Source: Mesostigma viride (taxonomy: Eukaryota; Streptophyta; Mesostigmatophyceae; Mesostigmatales; Mesostigmataceae). From it: DNA of 59,388 nucleotides. The DNA lies in assembly GCA_009746045.1 (NCBI GenBank), contig RPFO01001386.1, positions 22,501 to 81,888 of the forward strand. Reading direction: 5' to 3'. Every line of letters begins with the position of its first letter. Position 1 is the first letter of the stretch. The notes below the pieces were generated by a model. It saw only the letters and a list, made by a program, of their open reading frames with translations. It ran no database searches and was not told where the DNA came from. Of the stretch, positions 11,371 to 24,259 are shown in pieces. A program made the position numbers and the translations under genes.

Positions 11371-11384
11371 TGTGCTTATATATT

Positions 11385-12013
11385 CAACCAGAACTGTGGG
11401 AAACTTTGGGAATTACTGAAGACGTGTTAGAATCCCTGAATGCCTCTGTGGCCCTGTCGCCATCGCCCCGCAGTCCCGCACCTGCCAACCACCGCCAGTG
11501 GCTTTCCTTGTGGTGCCTGTGCTCTCGCGCCGTCTTGCCTTCGTCCATCATCCAGCTGTTATGAAAGACGCGACGCGCATTCGGCCATTCAGTTGCCTTT
11601 GGATTGACCAAAGGACACGCACATAGAACTAACTCTAGTAGACTTCCGAAGCAAAGTTGAAATAGTTGCTCGTACAGAAAAACGTCCTAGGACCGTTACT
11701 CAAGCTACGACGCCAAATTTTCAACGACTTCAGTACTTTCCGTGCCCTTGACACGTTGTCGTACAATACTACACATTTACGCCAATAGAAACTCACCTCC
11801 TATTGTATATCTTGATGGAGGCATGCGGCTTATTTAATTTCAAGCTACCTCTTAATTAATCTCAGCCCCCGTCTCTGAGAAATCGTGAAATTTTTCACAA
11901 AATAGCAGATTGGCAACGACTGATCCTAACTGAGCAATAAGCCACAGCTACCGGGGCCACCTTGTATACACGTTGCGACAGCGTCGCATAGGGTCAGGTC
12001 AGGAAAGTATATT
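11385..12013. other. spacer downstream of the F-box gene
   Basis: AT-richer sequence between the LINE and the stop codon of the minus-strand F-box gene. Its right end should contain that gene's 3' UTR. No other gene is visible. Confidence 0.5.
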
Positions 12014-15000
12014 TTAATACTTCTCCCCCTGTGCTACCCTCTTCAAATTGTTCACGGCCGGGCCAAAGTCACACACCTCCAGGTGTCCGTTATCCCACAC
12101 CATGCACTGGTACCGCCAGCTGGCACCCAGCGCGCACGGACCAGGGCAGCAAATCGCTGGGCCGCCTGGCCCCTTCCACGCACCGCGCGGCAAACAAAAC
12201 GTCGACCGGTCCGGCAACATGCCCATGACCTGGATAGCACACGAGTTGCCGCCATCGCTATTTCCGTCACCATCAACACCAGCCCCCGGTACCCCAGGTG
12301 GTAGCATCAGCTGCGAGGGCGAGAGCACCCCACCTGACAGGGACAACGACAGCGACAGCTCGCCGACAGAGAGCGTCGTTGTGGCCGATGCCCCCCCGCT
12401 GCCGCGACTCAAGAAATCACCCCTCGGGGTCGACGATGCCTCGCTCGCATCCAGAAGCACAGCTGATGACGACCGTGAGGGCGACTGGGCCACCTCCTGC
12501 CCTCCCATGCTCGGTCCGACCCCACCGCTCCGTTGGCCCTGGCCCCACGCAAGGAAAGCCACCGAGCGGGGGGCGCCTGCAGCGTACACGGGGAGCGTCG
12601 GCCGGTGAGAACGGAACAGCGAACCAAAGCCCGAGTGGCTTCCGGGGGCGACCTGCGTGGTGGGGGATGCGCGTGCGACCGTTGCGAGAAACGACGAGGT
12701 GCCAGTGGGCAACAAGCCAGCTACGCTGGCAGCAGCTCCAGTGGCTGTCATGTTCCCCCTGCCCTGGCCTGTTGCAGTCGAGAGGGTGCCTACAGCGGTG
12801 GCAGGCGCCCGGCTGCCACCAGGCTCCCCCACATGCCCTGTCGGGAGAGCGGTGGTGCCGTCACCCGCAAGAGCAGCTTCGCACGCTCGGGCAATGCCAT
12901 TGCCGGTCGTTGCCGGGCCACCCACCGAGTCACGGCCAGCACCGCCACTTGCCTCGCCACTGGCAGTCGTCACATTCAACACTGCCGCTGCCGCCCCTGA
13001 CATCGTCGCTCCTGCTGCCGCTCCCGCTGACCCAAATCGTGCCGCTCCCATGGCTCCTGCGGGGCCCGAGGACGCCTCGTCGGGTTCGTGGGCCACACAC
13101 ACCAGCACACCGTGCGACGAGAACGAGACGACAGCTGGCGCGTGGGGGTGGGCGCACCGCACCACCCCCAGCCGCGTGGACCGGCAACCCTTGCTCCTCA
13201 TGTTATCCGGGTCGATGCGCGAGAGCGCGTTGGCCCCCACATGGCCCCCTGTCAGCCCCAACGGCCACCGTTGGTTTGCCGAGTCGCGCCGCGGGCGTGC
13301 CCGTGCGGCACGAGAGTCCATCTCCACATCATCCTCCCCCTCAACCCCCCGTAACGTATCCCCCCGGCCCATCCCACTGTCCCGGTTTCCAGTAGCCGGG
13401 TCACGCCAGACCCTCTTGCGGTCGCCAGTAACAAGAGGGTCGTCTTGCCCTGGATTAGCACTGTCCATTCTCTGCCGCCTCGCCCCCCGCGCGGCATCGG
13501 TGCCCCTTTCTCCTTTTGCTCTCGACCTTGGCTCTTCCCTTTCATTCCTGCCATTAGTAACCTCCTCGACCCTTTGTCCACAAGCGTTGCCTCCATCGGC
13601 GATGCCTCTGCGCTTGCGTGTCGCGCCTCCCGCGATCGCGCCCCCACCATGCACTCCCTCACCACCAACCGGGCGGACGCCAGTAGTACTGTCCCCAGCG
13701 CCGCCCTCGTCCGGCCCCTCATACGTCACAGGCCACACGTGGAGGTGGAGCTCCACCAATGGACGTGACGGGTGGTGGCAGGTGCGGGTGACGGCCGCGA
13801 GGTCACCGCCGAAGAAACCCAGGCAGCCCGCGTCGAGCCGCACGGGGGGCTGGCTTCTTGCAACCGCGTTCTCTCCACCCAGGACCACACCATCGATCGC
13901 CATGCGGCCGCCACCAAGGCCACCGCCATCACCACCACCAACGGCGTCATCATCACCACCGAGGCGACTCCTGTTGCCGCCACGTCTGCGGGCGGTACTG
14001 CCACCCACGACGCCGTCACCGTCGCTATCACCGCAGCCACCAAAACGTCCCGTCCCGCCACCAAGTTCAAAAGCGTGGACACCGCTGCCAGTCGTCTCAC
14101 CTGGTCGGTCCCTGCTAGCGGATACGACCGCCCGCGCTGTCTCACAACCACCGCCATGGAAGACTCCACCGGTCACGCCCGTCAGGGGAATCCCCTCGCC
14201 CTCACCCCAATGCCAAGGGTCAGCCCCGCGTGTGCCAGCAGCCACGTGGCCGAGCAGAGGCGCACCTCCTTGCGCCTCGTCGCGGTCCACCGGTGGCGTT
14301 GCCAGAAGAGCCGAGCCGTGGGCGACACATGACGTGTGCGTGCGATGCCTTCCCACGCCATCCCCGCCAAAGACAGCATCCACGGAGGAGGCCACGGCGG
14401 CATCGTGGGATGACTTCCGGCAACCGCAACCGGAGGCACCTCCCCCCGATGACCCACTCCCCCTGGACGCACTCGTCTCCACAGAGCGCACCTCGTGGAA
14501 CGACAGGTGGCGAGGCCGGGACGTCCCTGGCTGAACACGACCAGGCGGTTCCGCGACCACGGGTACGTCCGGGCCAACTGACGGCGCGGCGCAACCTGAG
14601 GGTCCGGCGCCACCCAAAAGCGCAGCTGCAGGCAGGGATGATGTTGGCACGCGGGCTAGATCGCCTGCGGCATCTGGACAGCTTGCAGGGGTGATGCCGG
14701 CAGCCACTGGTGGCAGCGTGCGTATGCCAGTGTGCTCACCAGCTAGACTTACTCTTTGTGTGTCGGATTTTGCCGACAGTGGGAACAGGCGCATGTCCCC
14801 ACCGGCGCCATCCAGGCCAGCAAGAGCATGGTTGTTAGGGTTCCCCCCCACCTTGCCGCCACCCATGACGTCCTGGCCCTCGCCACCCGCCACCTTGCTT
14901 CCGCCCTTGCCGTGCACCATTGGTGGTGGTGGCAGCGTGACTACTTGCAATCGCGGGCGCACACGGCCCGACTTGAGATCCGCGAACATTATGCTGGCGC

Positions 15001-17891
15001 TGCGGTCCCAGTTAGCGAACGCCACCCGGCCGTTATCCACGGCGAGAGATATCGCGTGGGTGGCCCCGCCACAACCCCCTGCATGGGGCAGGTTCTTGAC
15101 CGCACCGGATGGCTTGACACGGCCGCCCGGAATGCCCCTGGCACCCCCGCCTGGCCCCCCAGTTGTTACACCCCCCTTGCCAAGGACGACCCACTCCCGA
15201 CCCTTCCCTCGACCCCCAGCCCATCCCCCAAAAACACTCCCTTGGAAACCAGCCCTCCCGCGTCCACCCCCCACTCCTCCACCCCCCACTCCTCCACCTC
15301 CCATATCCCCCCCTGCCCTATCTGCCATCGAATCTTTCTCCATCACGCCAACCCCTTTCCCTTCCATCCCATCTACCCCCCCACGGACATCGGTGTCGCC
15401 CTCCCTGGCTGCGGCCATGGCAGGGTGCGTGAGACGGAACACCAGGCCGCCACCGCGCATGTCCCACACCAGCACGCCCGAGGGGGTGGCCGCGTAGATC
15501 AGAATAAGGGCCCCGCACACGCCCACGGCCACCTCGTAGACAGGCTCCGCATCCACGGTGTTGCTACTGCCGCCAAAGCCGGCCCCGTTGCCGGTCCCGT
15601 TGACATTGACTGCCGCCGCCGCCACCGCGGCCGGGTTGTCATTTTGCATGGCCATGGTTGCGGCAGCCGCCGCGGCGACCACCCCCCTCGCGTTTTTGTT
15701 CATGGCCGTGCAGCCCACGCCGATTCCCCTTTCCCCCCCGACGCCTCCTCCCCCTCCCCCTGGGTGCCGGGATCCAGCATGAGCGAGACCATTGGATTGG
15801 GTGCTAACGCCGTCACTGAGGGCGTTCGGGGAGTAGACCCTGACGACCGCCCCAGTCGACACTTCCCACAGTCGAACACAGCCATCCAGATGACCCGAGA
15901 GGAAACCGCCCCAGATCGCACCCCCCGCGACACAATTCGCAGCGTCCCCCTTGTTATTCCCCGGTGGCACGCCCCCTGGGGATGGTATGCTGCCACCGCC
16001 GCAACCGGTGCATGGGACACCCGCCCACTTATGCCAGCATCCGGATATCCCACCCACCCCCCCATCGACCCGCCCCCCAGCCCCGAGCAACACACCAGCA
16101 GGATCACACAACGGATCATCGGCAAACAAACCAAACGGGCCATTCCCACCGCTGTTGGTAGCACCACCAACGCCACGGTGACCATCGAACTCGTGGCTGC
16201 CGCCACCCTGGCTGGGCCGGGTGCCCCGGCTCCCGTCCCCACACTCGCTGTTCCCCGCCTCCACCTCTTGTGCTGGCGTACGGGAACTCATTCCCCCGCT
16301 GGCCGAGCCCCCCCCTGGCCCCCCCGACGGCAACCCCTGGCCGGACGATACCGCCGGGGATGGGGGCGAGAACAGACCTCCCCCATCCCCCCGGTCAGCC
16401 CCTATTGGGCCCGACCCACCACCATGGTACCCCCCCCTGGCCGATACCTGACCAGGGGGGGGCTCCCTGGCTCCTGTGCTCGTGCTGGTGTCCATGCCAC
16501 CTGCCACCCCCGCGGCGCTGGCATCCGAGCCATCCAGCCCCGAGGACAGCGATCGCCACGAGGACAGCGACTGCCCCGAATGGCTGTGGCTACGAAGTCC
16601 CCCGTTGTAGCCCGTGTTGGAAACGTCCATCGCGTCGTAGCCCACATTGTAACTGTGGTAGTTGGTGTCCCCCCCCTCGCTCTCGCGCGCCGCCACACGC
16701 GCGCGCTTGCTGGGGGGTTGCAACTCACCTGAACGATGATGCTGGCCGCTGCCCCCCAAGGGCACGTCAAGGCCACCACTACCGCGTGCACCCTGCACAA
16801 GATCTCCCCGCTCATACGAGAAAAACTTGAGCAGCTCGCCAGGGGGCAGAGAAGCGTGGGGGCCCGGTGCTATGTCTTCTCCTTTGGGCAACCCTGCCCC
16901 CGGGGCCACCCCCATCCCCCCGGCAGTACCCCCGCCACCCCCACGGGATGGGTCCTTGCTGCCACCTGCCGCCCCCACGTTGCTGGCACCCCGGAATGAG
17001 GGTGGAACCATCATGCAGCAAGTGACCGGCGACCCCTCACTCGCGATCGTGCGCACGCACACGGCTGCCAGGGCGGGAGGGTGGGTCGTGCCCACGTCAC
17101 CAGGTGTCGCGCTCGCGTTCGCCAGCACGCCCGCGCCGTGCTTGCGCCCTGCCTCGCCCACCCCCAGCGCCCACACCTTGAAGTGCGACGCCCAGGGTGT
17201 GCTCGAGTAGCTCAGCAGGGTGCTCCCTTGCAGTGAGACGCACGGCTTGCGAAGTAACCTCGATAAACCGATCGCCGCGGGCGACGACGGCGCTGACCCT
17301 GCCCCCGCCGCCCCCGCCCCCGCCCCCACCCCCACCCCCGCCACCCCCGTGAGCGTTTGAGTCGACGTCGGGCGGTGGCGGGACCACCGGTCCTCCACCC
17401 CCCCCCACACGCGGAACAGGGACGCGGGGGTCAGCCCCTGGCGCGCCGCCCAGGGACCCACGAAGGGGTCGACGCGCGCCAGCACCGCGGCGCGCGCGGC
17501 CAGCGTGTCCTCGGCGGCCGACCACCAGGCGGAGCAGACGAGCGACGCGCGGATCACGTCCGCGGTGGACAGGCACGGGTCGGACAGTACCTGGCGCAGG
17601 AAGGGGGACAGAAGCGGATCCCAGGGGCTGCGCCGGCGGTTGGCGATGCGGTGGACGAGGGACTGGCCACGCCGCCGCTGCAGCTCCTCCTTGTGGCGCA
17701 GAGAGTCGGCGGTTGCACGGGACGCGGCGGCGGCGGCGGCGTTGCGCTCCACTCGCGCGCGAAGGGCCCCTATCTCGGCCAGGAGGCGGGCTGAATGGCC
17801 CTCCGCCTCGGCGGCACGGCCCTCATGCGCGTGGCGCTGCGACTCGAGCGCCCAGAGGGCCTCGCCTGACCGGCCCAGCTCGGCCTCCAAC
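12014..17891 (-). CDS. large F-box-like / WD40-repeat protein
   Basis: An open frame of about 1,950 codons on the minus strand. It starts with a coiled-coil (ELEAELGRSGEALWALESQR..., ~80 residues), then an F-box-like helix bundle (about residues 95-140: WDPLLSPFLRQVL, ADVIRASLVCSAWWSAAED). WD40-like strands are scattered through long Gly/Ser-rich inserts: GFLSGHLDGCVRLWEVSTG, SGVLVWDMRGGGLVFRL and WDRSASIMFADLKSGR. F-box/WD40 proteins are usually SCF ubiquitin-ligase substrate receptors. Codon 1 is not an ATG; a good acceptor (CGCCCCCAG, then GAGTTGGAGG) lies at 17891, so a 5' exon must exist upstream and was not identified. Some Gly-rich inserts may be in-frame introns. The C-terminus ends CDFGPAVNNLKRVAQGEKY. 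Confidence 0.65.
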
Positions 17892-20222
17892 TCCTGGGGG
17901 CGCAAGGGTACGTGAAATTGGGATGAACGGCATCGGAGGCATGAATTGAGGATGGCATGGGGAATTTGGAATTGGCGACTAAGGGATTGCCGGCGGTAGG
18001 TGATGAGACGGCGGCATCATGACAGGGATGAAAACACGGCGGGATGGGGTTGATCTCGGCAGAAGCATAACAACGGCAAGTGGTTCCATGCGCACTGCTA
18101 GGCGGTCTATTGACACATGCTGATGCGGATGGGAAGAATTCTGGTGATACTGCAAGTGCTGATACTGCGAATTGCGGTCCAAAGGGCGTACACCCAACTC
18201 GGGGCCTGCAAAACGTACCAATGTGTCGACGGAGTCGTCACTCCGCCGGCGTCTCGCCCGCTGCTCATCCATCAGCAGGCCTAAACAACGTGCCAACTGA
18301 TATTGAATATTCTGGGCCCGGACATTCACAGTCAGCGATGAATCTGTAGGCGGCAGGACTACATGCACCTAAAGAGGCCAATGCGAAACAAATTTGCGCA
18401 CATATGCGTGGCCACAAGCGGAGCTACAACCTGCACTATCTTCCGACACTGCGAGGTGTTTTATTGGGTAAAACCCTCCTCCATGTTCAAGTTCCTATCA
18501 TGGTACTTGGTACTCAACCTTTCTAAATTGACTTTTGCATCCAGATATTCCTAGAGAAAGATGATCAAGCCGCAGCTAATTTTGCATGAATTTTGCAAAA
18601 TTACCTACATAAAATTGCGCAAAAGTCGTCTGCTACCGTGAACGGTCGACTTCCCCGCAAAAAGGATGGACGCCATCGGAACCCGCAAAAAGTGATGCAC
18701 CCCGCGTCGACTTGGCAGTTGTGATCTGTTGCACGACGCCACGTGAACGCGAGCGCGCAGACTCGCTGAGATAATTTGCGCTTTGCAAGATAGTTTAGCG
18801 CGAAAGCTCACGGCGGTTTCCTAACCGGTGCTGAACGTCTCATCCATGTCGAGTGGATGGGAAGTGCGGAGCCGCACGTTTTGCCGCCTTCCTGAGATGG
18901 TCACGAGGGATGCGGCTGATGTAGTCGCTCCTACTAAACCCGAAATAGAGAAAAATTGAAACAGCGGATGCTGACCTTATGAAACTAGGATTTCCCAACC
19001 CACGCCGTACCTCCCTAACGAATCTGTCAGCATGCAACACACTGACACCGGAATAAACTGACCGTCAGCACAGGACAATCATCAATCGTACAGACACACA
19101 CCCTCCACTGACCGCTATTTACCAGCCTGCGGTGCCTACTTAAAGACCTCCCGCTATTTACCAGCCTGCGATGCCCAAAGCCATCCCTGCGATCTTAACC
19201 CCCGCCCAATTTCCGAAATCCAGGGCCTCAAGGTCTTTAACCTTTGGGGAGGGGCTGTACGGTATCTCATCAGTCATCAAGATGCGAGCATTTTGCAATA
19301 GCGTTCTAATGCTGTCTGCTTCCAATGCGCCAGCGAAAAGTCAAAGTTCTGACTTCTGCCATCGCGCAGTCCGATTTTCCCGGGAAATATTAAAATAACG
19401 AGAAACAAGGACGCCCGTCGGTCTTTCATATAGGTATGTTTAGATACCATTATACCCACAGCCCACAATCCACATGCCACATGGCATTATGACTGATAAT
19501 TGAATAATAGGGCTACCTAATATTGGGGTAGCATTTGCGGCAGTGGTCACCATTCCGTTATAATTAGCCGTGCTACCGGCAAGCTATACCGACGCTTTCA
19601 CATCGGGGAATTTTAGCTTGGGGATTGGAAACCGCGCTATGCCTAGTATTGTCCCTCGGCCGTACTCTAGCCTTGCTATGACGCTTTAATAAGGTAAACT
19701 TCCAGTGTATTTCTTGGGTTGCCTTCCACGTTGGGTCGCTCTGCGTACGGGTATTTTGCCATCTTACCCGTTTGGACGGTGGTTAGGGAACAAAGTTCGA
19801 TACGCAACGCGCTTTGGCTTGTTATTCGACATCCGGCCTTACCTACGACCGTGTGCATGAGCCCCTTCCTCATTGTTTGCCATCAATCGAGCCCTGCCGT
19901 GACTTTCTTTAAGCAGCATGTGTGGTAGACTACCCGCTTTGTTACGTATACGATTGATCCCTGGCTTTGGCTGACTGAGGCTGACTTTGCATTCTTCGCT
20001 GGCGATGCCTCCACAGGATCTGAACCACAACTCGAGCCCCCGGCGGAGGCACGCCTTCGGAATAGCCGCTGCGTGTCTATCATCTGACACCGTTACATTA
20101 CGCCTGGGGTGAAATGAGATCCCTGCTGATCAGCTAACCGGTGGCCGGCGTACTCGCCCTCCTCAGACTAGAAATCTACGACCGCCACCCGCCGGCTTGA
20201 TCCCGCGCTCCATCGGTCAGGG
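17892..20222. other. intergenic region, probably with the 5' exon of the F-box gene
   Basis: A minus-strand frame around 18368-18200 (LARCLGLLMDEQRARRRRSD) reads like protein and could be the missing 5' exon of the F-box gene, but I cannot fix its donor site. Nearby is a near-perfect 24-bp direct duplication containing CCGCTATTTACCAGCCTGCG (about 19112 and 19151). The rest, 18.4-20.2 kb, has no supported gene. Confidence 0.4.
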
Positions 20223-21597
20223 ATGGCCGAGGTGGCCAAGCCCGAGGTCAACACTCGCCGACTCGCCCCTCTCGTGGACATCATCACCACCTTCTGCTCC
20301 ACATACGGCCAGTATGCCCACGACAAAGCCAAGCAGCTGGAGGCGTGGACCAACTTTCTGAAGGAGCTGCAGGAGCTGCTGGGCAAGATCACGGGCAAGA
20401 AGAACGGGGTGGAGACGTTCCACATTTGGGACGCAGTGGGCATCATGACGCCCAAGGAGCAGGAGCACCTGAGCTCGATCATCCAGTCCGCACTTCCCTC
20501 CCTGTTCCCTAGCACGTTTGACCCCAAGCTGCGCGCGTTCAAGCACCACCTGTCGCAGGCCGCGTCCGGCCACGGTGAGTGCGTGCATGCATGCTTTCTA
20601 ACTTGAAGGCACGCGAGGTTCATGCACACGCGCTTTGTAACGGGCGTGCCTTTTATCTGGCAGGCATGGGTGATGCACGCATCCCGCGCACAAGAAATGC
20701 AGGGCAACGGCGATAGATGGGAAAATGGAGCATCAAGGTTACTGCCCTCCTGTGGTGGCTACCCTCCTGTGGTGGCTGCCCTCCTCTGGTGGCTGCAGCC
20801 TCGCTCTAATATGCAACAATCACCACGGTCCCCACTGTATACCTCCCCTCCCCCGCTCCCTTCTTGGCGGCACCGCACCTTTGTGCTTGATGTTGTAGTT
20901 GAAAACTAAGAGCCATTTACCATTTAGCGTTTGTTGTTTTCCATCTAACATCCATCTGTCTCGTTTCTTGCTTCTCTCCCCGTGTCCTCGGCACCTCCTC
21001 CCCCCCCTGTTTACAGCGTACCGGCTGCACCGCCCGCTGTGGCCCAAAGGCAGCACCGCGGAGCAGCTGCGGATCAAGGGCCACTCGGCTAGCGAGCTCT
21101 ACCACGCGGGCTTCACCGCCAAGGAGCTCCACGAGGGCGGGTTCACCCCCTACGACCTGCGCACGATGAACGTGTCCGTGAAGGAGCTCTTCGCCTGCGG
21201 GTACAGTGCGCGCGATATCTGCAGGGCGGGGTTCTGCGGGCCCCAGGTGACCCCCAAGTCCCTGCTCGCGGCAGGGTACCCACCCGCCGAGGTGGTCGCC
21301 GCAGGGTTCCGGTTCCCTGCAAAGGACATGAAAGGGGCTGGTTTCACGGCCACGGATCTGGTGGGCGCGGGGTATACCGCCAAGGACTTGAAGCTGGGAT
21401 CGTTCACCATGGAGGAGATGGCCGCGTGTTTCACCGCGTCGGAGCTGGAGGCGGTCGCGCGGCTCAAGAGTCCCCGCAAGGGGGCCAAGAGCCCTCGCAA
21501 GGGCGACAGCCGCGCATCAACACCCGGCACTGGGAGCCGCGTGTCATCCCCGGCGAAGACGGTGCGGGAGAGCTCGCCACTCAAGAAGACACGCTGA
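20223..21597 (+). CDS. Gly-Phe/Tyr-Thr-Ala repeat protein, two exons
   Basis: Exon 1 is 20223-20574 (donor CACG|GTGAGT) and exon 2 is 21017-21597 (acceptor TTTACAG). Joined, they give 310 residues in frame. Residues 1-117 form a helical N-terminal domain I do not recognise (FCSTYGQYAHDKAKQLEAW..., HIWDAVGIMTPKEQ). Exon 2 encodes about eleven tandem repeats of 10-12 residues with consensus G-[FY]-[ST]-A-x-[ED]-L-x-x-[AG], such as GFTAKELHEG, GYSARDICRA and GYTAKDLKLG. The basic C-terminus carries repeated SPRKG and S/T-P sites (SPRKGAKSPRKGD, TPGTG, SSPAK), suggesting proline-directed phosphorylation. Such repeats occur in uncharacterised algal, oomycete and giant-virus proteins; the function is unknown. 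The intron has three ~20-bp tandem copies of CTCCTGTGGTGGCTACC near 20740-20795. Confidence 0.82.
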
Positions 21598-22044
21598 GGG
21601 CCCGGGGGCTGGCGGTGGTTGTTTGGATGGGGCCAGGTCTGGCATGTTTGAGCGGCAGCCGTGGCAAGTGTGTCCAGAGCGACACAATGGGGCGAGCTCG
21701 GGTCTTCTCGAGCACACGTGTTATAGTGCCTGTTTATTGTTGTTGAGAGACTTTTACCTATATTATCTGCTAGTATTTTTTTGCTTGCCCGTTGAGCATG
21801 CATTTTTTAGCAATCACGCATGGGCGGCGCAGGCACAGGCATTTGTTGTACAGTTTTGTACCCATTTTGGTTACCTGATTATTGATCCAATAGTTAAAAA
21901 TAGCTTGCTCATGCAGGCTCCTGGATGTACATCGTTCAAACGTACCGACTTCTATGCTGGCAGGTAACATCAAAGAGACAACATATTTATAACTATGCAA
22001 TCCAATCATATGTTATGCTGAAAACGTGCTATATTTATTATTCA
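21598..22044. other. 3' flank of the repeat-protein gene
   Basis: Contains the probable 3' UTR (T-rich, TGTTTATTGTTGTTG near 21730), then AT-rich sequence up to the microsatellite. No other gene is seen. Confidence 0.5.
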
Positions 22045-22573
22045 TTCGTTTGTTCGTTCATTCATTCGTTCGTTCGTTCGTTCGTTCGTTCGTTCGTTCG
22101 TTCGTTCGTTCGTTCGTTCGTTCGTTCGTTCGTTCGTTCGTTCGTTCGTTCGTTCGTTCGTTCGTTCGTTCGTTCGTTCGTTCGTTCGTTCGTTCGTTCG
22201 TTCGTTCGTTCGTTCGTTCGTTCGTTCGTTCGTTCGTTCGTTCGTTCGTTCGTTCGTTCGTTCGTTCGTTCGTTCGTTCGTTCGTTCGTTCGTTCGTTCG
22301 TTCGTTCGTTCGTTCGTTCGTTCGTTCGTTCGTTCGTTCGTTCGTTCGTTCGTTCGTTCGTTCGTTCGTTCGTTCGTTCGTTCGTTCGTTCGTTCGTTCG
22401 TTCGTTCGTTCGTTCGTTCGTTCGTTCGTTCGTTCGTTCGTTCGTTCGTTCGTTCGTTCGTTCGTTCGTTCGTTCGTTCGTTCGTTCGTTCGTTCGTTCG
22501 TTCGTCCGTCCGTCCGTCCGTCCGTCCGTCCGTCCGTGCGTTCGCCCGCCCGCCCGCCCGCCCGCCCGCCCGC
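22045..22573. repeat. graded TTCG > TCCG > CCCG microsatellite
   Basis: Begins as mixed ATTC/GTTC/TTCA units, continues as about 115 pure TTCG units to ~22504, then about eight TCCG units, then about eight CCCG units to 22573. It abuts the end of the Copia remnant. The Val-Arg-Ser-Phe and Asn-Glu-Arg-Thr frames are repeat translations. Confidence 0.97.
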
Positions 22574-22574
22574 C

Positions 22575-22888
22575 AGGCTGAGGTCAGCTGGGGAATCGAA
22601 CCCCACCCCATATCCTCCAGGTTTGGATCAGATCCTGGAACTGAACATTACAAACAACATGACATGACAGTAACATGATTATGTTTTATTAGATAAAGAA
22701 GTATAACCCATAGTGAGGCCCCTGGCAACCACGCCCAACATGGTCACACAACCAGGGATTTATTAGCATGCAACAGGTTGGTTACAGAGAATATATACAA
22801 ATGTACAGCAACCTGTTAGAGCCAACACTTGGGCTGCCCTTTCAGGGTCCATTCCATGAAGACCCAAGGCCCATTACAAAGTCCTTAA
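22575..22888 (-). mobile_element. Copia remnant A, distal (LTR-like) part
   Basis: Aligns with 44935-45166 plus ~45927-46010: shared TGGGGAAT-GAACCCCACCCC, TCCAGGTTT, GACATGATTATGTTTTATT and GGTCACACAACCAGG blocks. TTTTATT read on the minus strand gives an AATAAA poly(A) signal. This stretch was once continuous with 27702 onward; a DNA transposon and a LINE now separate the halves. Confidence 0.7.
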
Positions 22889-24259
22889 ATCATCATAGCC
22901 TTCGATTCGGTTTTCTGGCCTGCGCTTTGGTACATCCTCGAGTTGTTCCGGATCCCCCGCCCCCTGATTGCTGTCATCCGCAACCTGTATGAAGGGTCCA
23001 CCACTTCGGTGCGCACTTCTTACGGGACCACGCCCCCATGCCCTTTACAGAAGGGTGTGTGGCAGGGCTGCGTGCTGTCGCCCTACCTGTTCATTATTGT
23101 TGTCGAATACGTAATGATTCAGGCGCGCAAGCGATTTGCCCGCATCGTGGGCAGGGAACCAGGAGTGCAGGTTGCTAACAAATTCTGGCCGCATGGCGGT
23201 GCGGACACGGAGATTCGGCTGGCAGACATCATCTACGCAGACGACACCACCCTCTTCGAGGACACTGGGCACGTGCAGACATGGCTTGACTGCCTGGCTC
23301 TCGAGGCCCGTGCAGTGGGGCATGAGGTCAGCAAGAAGACAGAGGCCCTGGCGGTTGGGCTCACCAACTCACCGCCGCCCCTCTATCTCCTAGACGGCTC
23401 TCGAGTCCAGTATCGGGACCGCGTTAAGCTGCTAGGCAGCCTGCTCCCCAGCTGCGAGGTCGATGTGGACCATCGCATCTCCCTCGCCTGGCACGCTTTA
23501 CGCCAGTACCGGGCCCTGTGGCGCAAGCCCCTGGGCAAGATCGAGAAACAGGACCTGTTCAAGGTCCTCGTCCTTCCTGTTCTCACGTATGGGGCCGAGA
23601 AGTGGACCCTCACCGCCGACCTGGCCCGCAAGCTGGACGGCGCGGTCACCAGCATGCTGCGTTCCATTTTCCGAGTAGGATATGCTGCTCATGTCCGCAA
23701 TGAGGACCTGTACCAGGGCATGCCCTATATCACCAGCACCATTAAGCAACGACGCCTGCAGCTAGCTAGTAGGGCACTTAGCTCGCACCAACCAGGTAGA
23801 CACCTCACGTGGCCCCCCCGCAGGACTGCAACCAGCCCAGCCTGGCCGGCACCTCCTGACGTGGGCTGGGCCCAGTGATGTTAGACGCCGCAAGGCCCGC
23901 ACCTTCAAAGAACAGCTAGTAGAGGACATGGGGGGCCTAGGCCTCTCCGTGATTTGGAAGAAGATGATGGACAAGGCCAAGTGGGCCCAGGTCATAGAGG
24001 ACCACGAGCCCCCCCCAGTGGGGAAGCGCCCGCGTGTGCAATCCCGTGGGAGGCACGCCAGATAGCTCCCCTAGGGCAGCGTGCGGCTGCCTAGATAGAT
24101 GTTGTAGTTAGAATGCTGTTAGATAGATGTAGTATGTAGCCGATGTAGATAGATTAGACCGGTAGGACTGTTTGCACCCATCCATCCATCCATCGGGGTT
24201 AATGCTCCGTGACTCCCCAACGGGAGCACGAGTCTAATTAATTAATTAATTAATTAATT
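22889..24259 (+). mobile_element. 5'-truncated LINE insertion with an 11-bp target duplication
   Basis: Flanked by identical AAAGTCCTTAA at 22878-22888 and 24260-24270. It carries a reverse-transcriptase fragment, a short (CATC)4 tract at 24179-24194, a terminal hairpin (CTCCC, loop CAAC, GGGAG at 24213-24226) and a (TTAA)n tail. It belongs to the same family as 5366-6722. It landed exactly where the TTAA-flanked DNA transposon joins the Copia remnant. Confidence 0.92.
22943..24065 (+). pseudogene. LINE reverse transcriptase fragment with frameshift
   Basis: Contains RT motifs from the palm onward: LQKGVWQGCVLSPYLF (motif B region), YADDTTLFE (catalytic YADD), WLDCLALEARAVGHEV, KLLGSLLPSCEVD and VLTYGAEKWTLTADL. 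The frame stops near 23878. The C-terminus continues in another frame (RRRKARTFKEQLVEDMG ... WAQVIEDHEPPPVGKR) to a stop near 24065, so a frameshift lies around 23800-23870. No endonuclease domain is left. Confidence 0.88.

Noticed and set aside
12657-16732. Long plus-strand frames of 625 and 658 codons
   Set aside because: They lie antisense to the F-box/WD40 gene, in GC-rich sequence with few stops, and contain no domain.
22585-22640. tRNA gene
   Set aside because: Only a T-arm-like block is present; anticodon stem-loop and acceptor pairing fail.
21925-22667. Val-Arg-Ser-Phe and Asn-Glu-Arg-Thr repeat frames of about 190-220 codons
   Set aside because: They are translations of the TTCG/TCCG/CCCG microsatellite.
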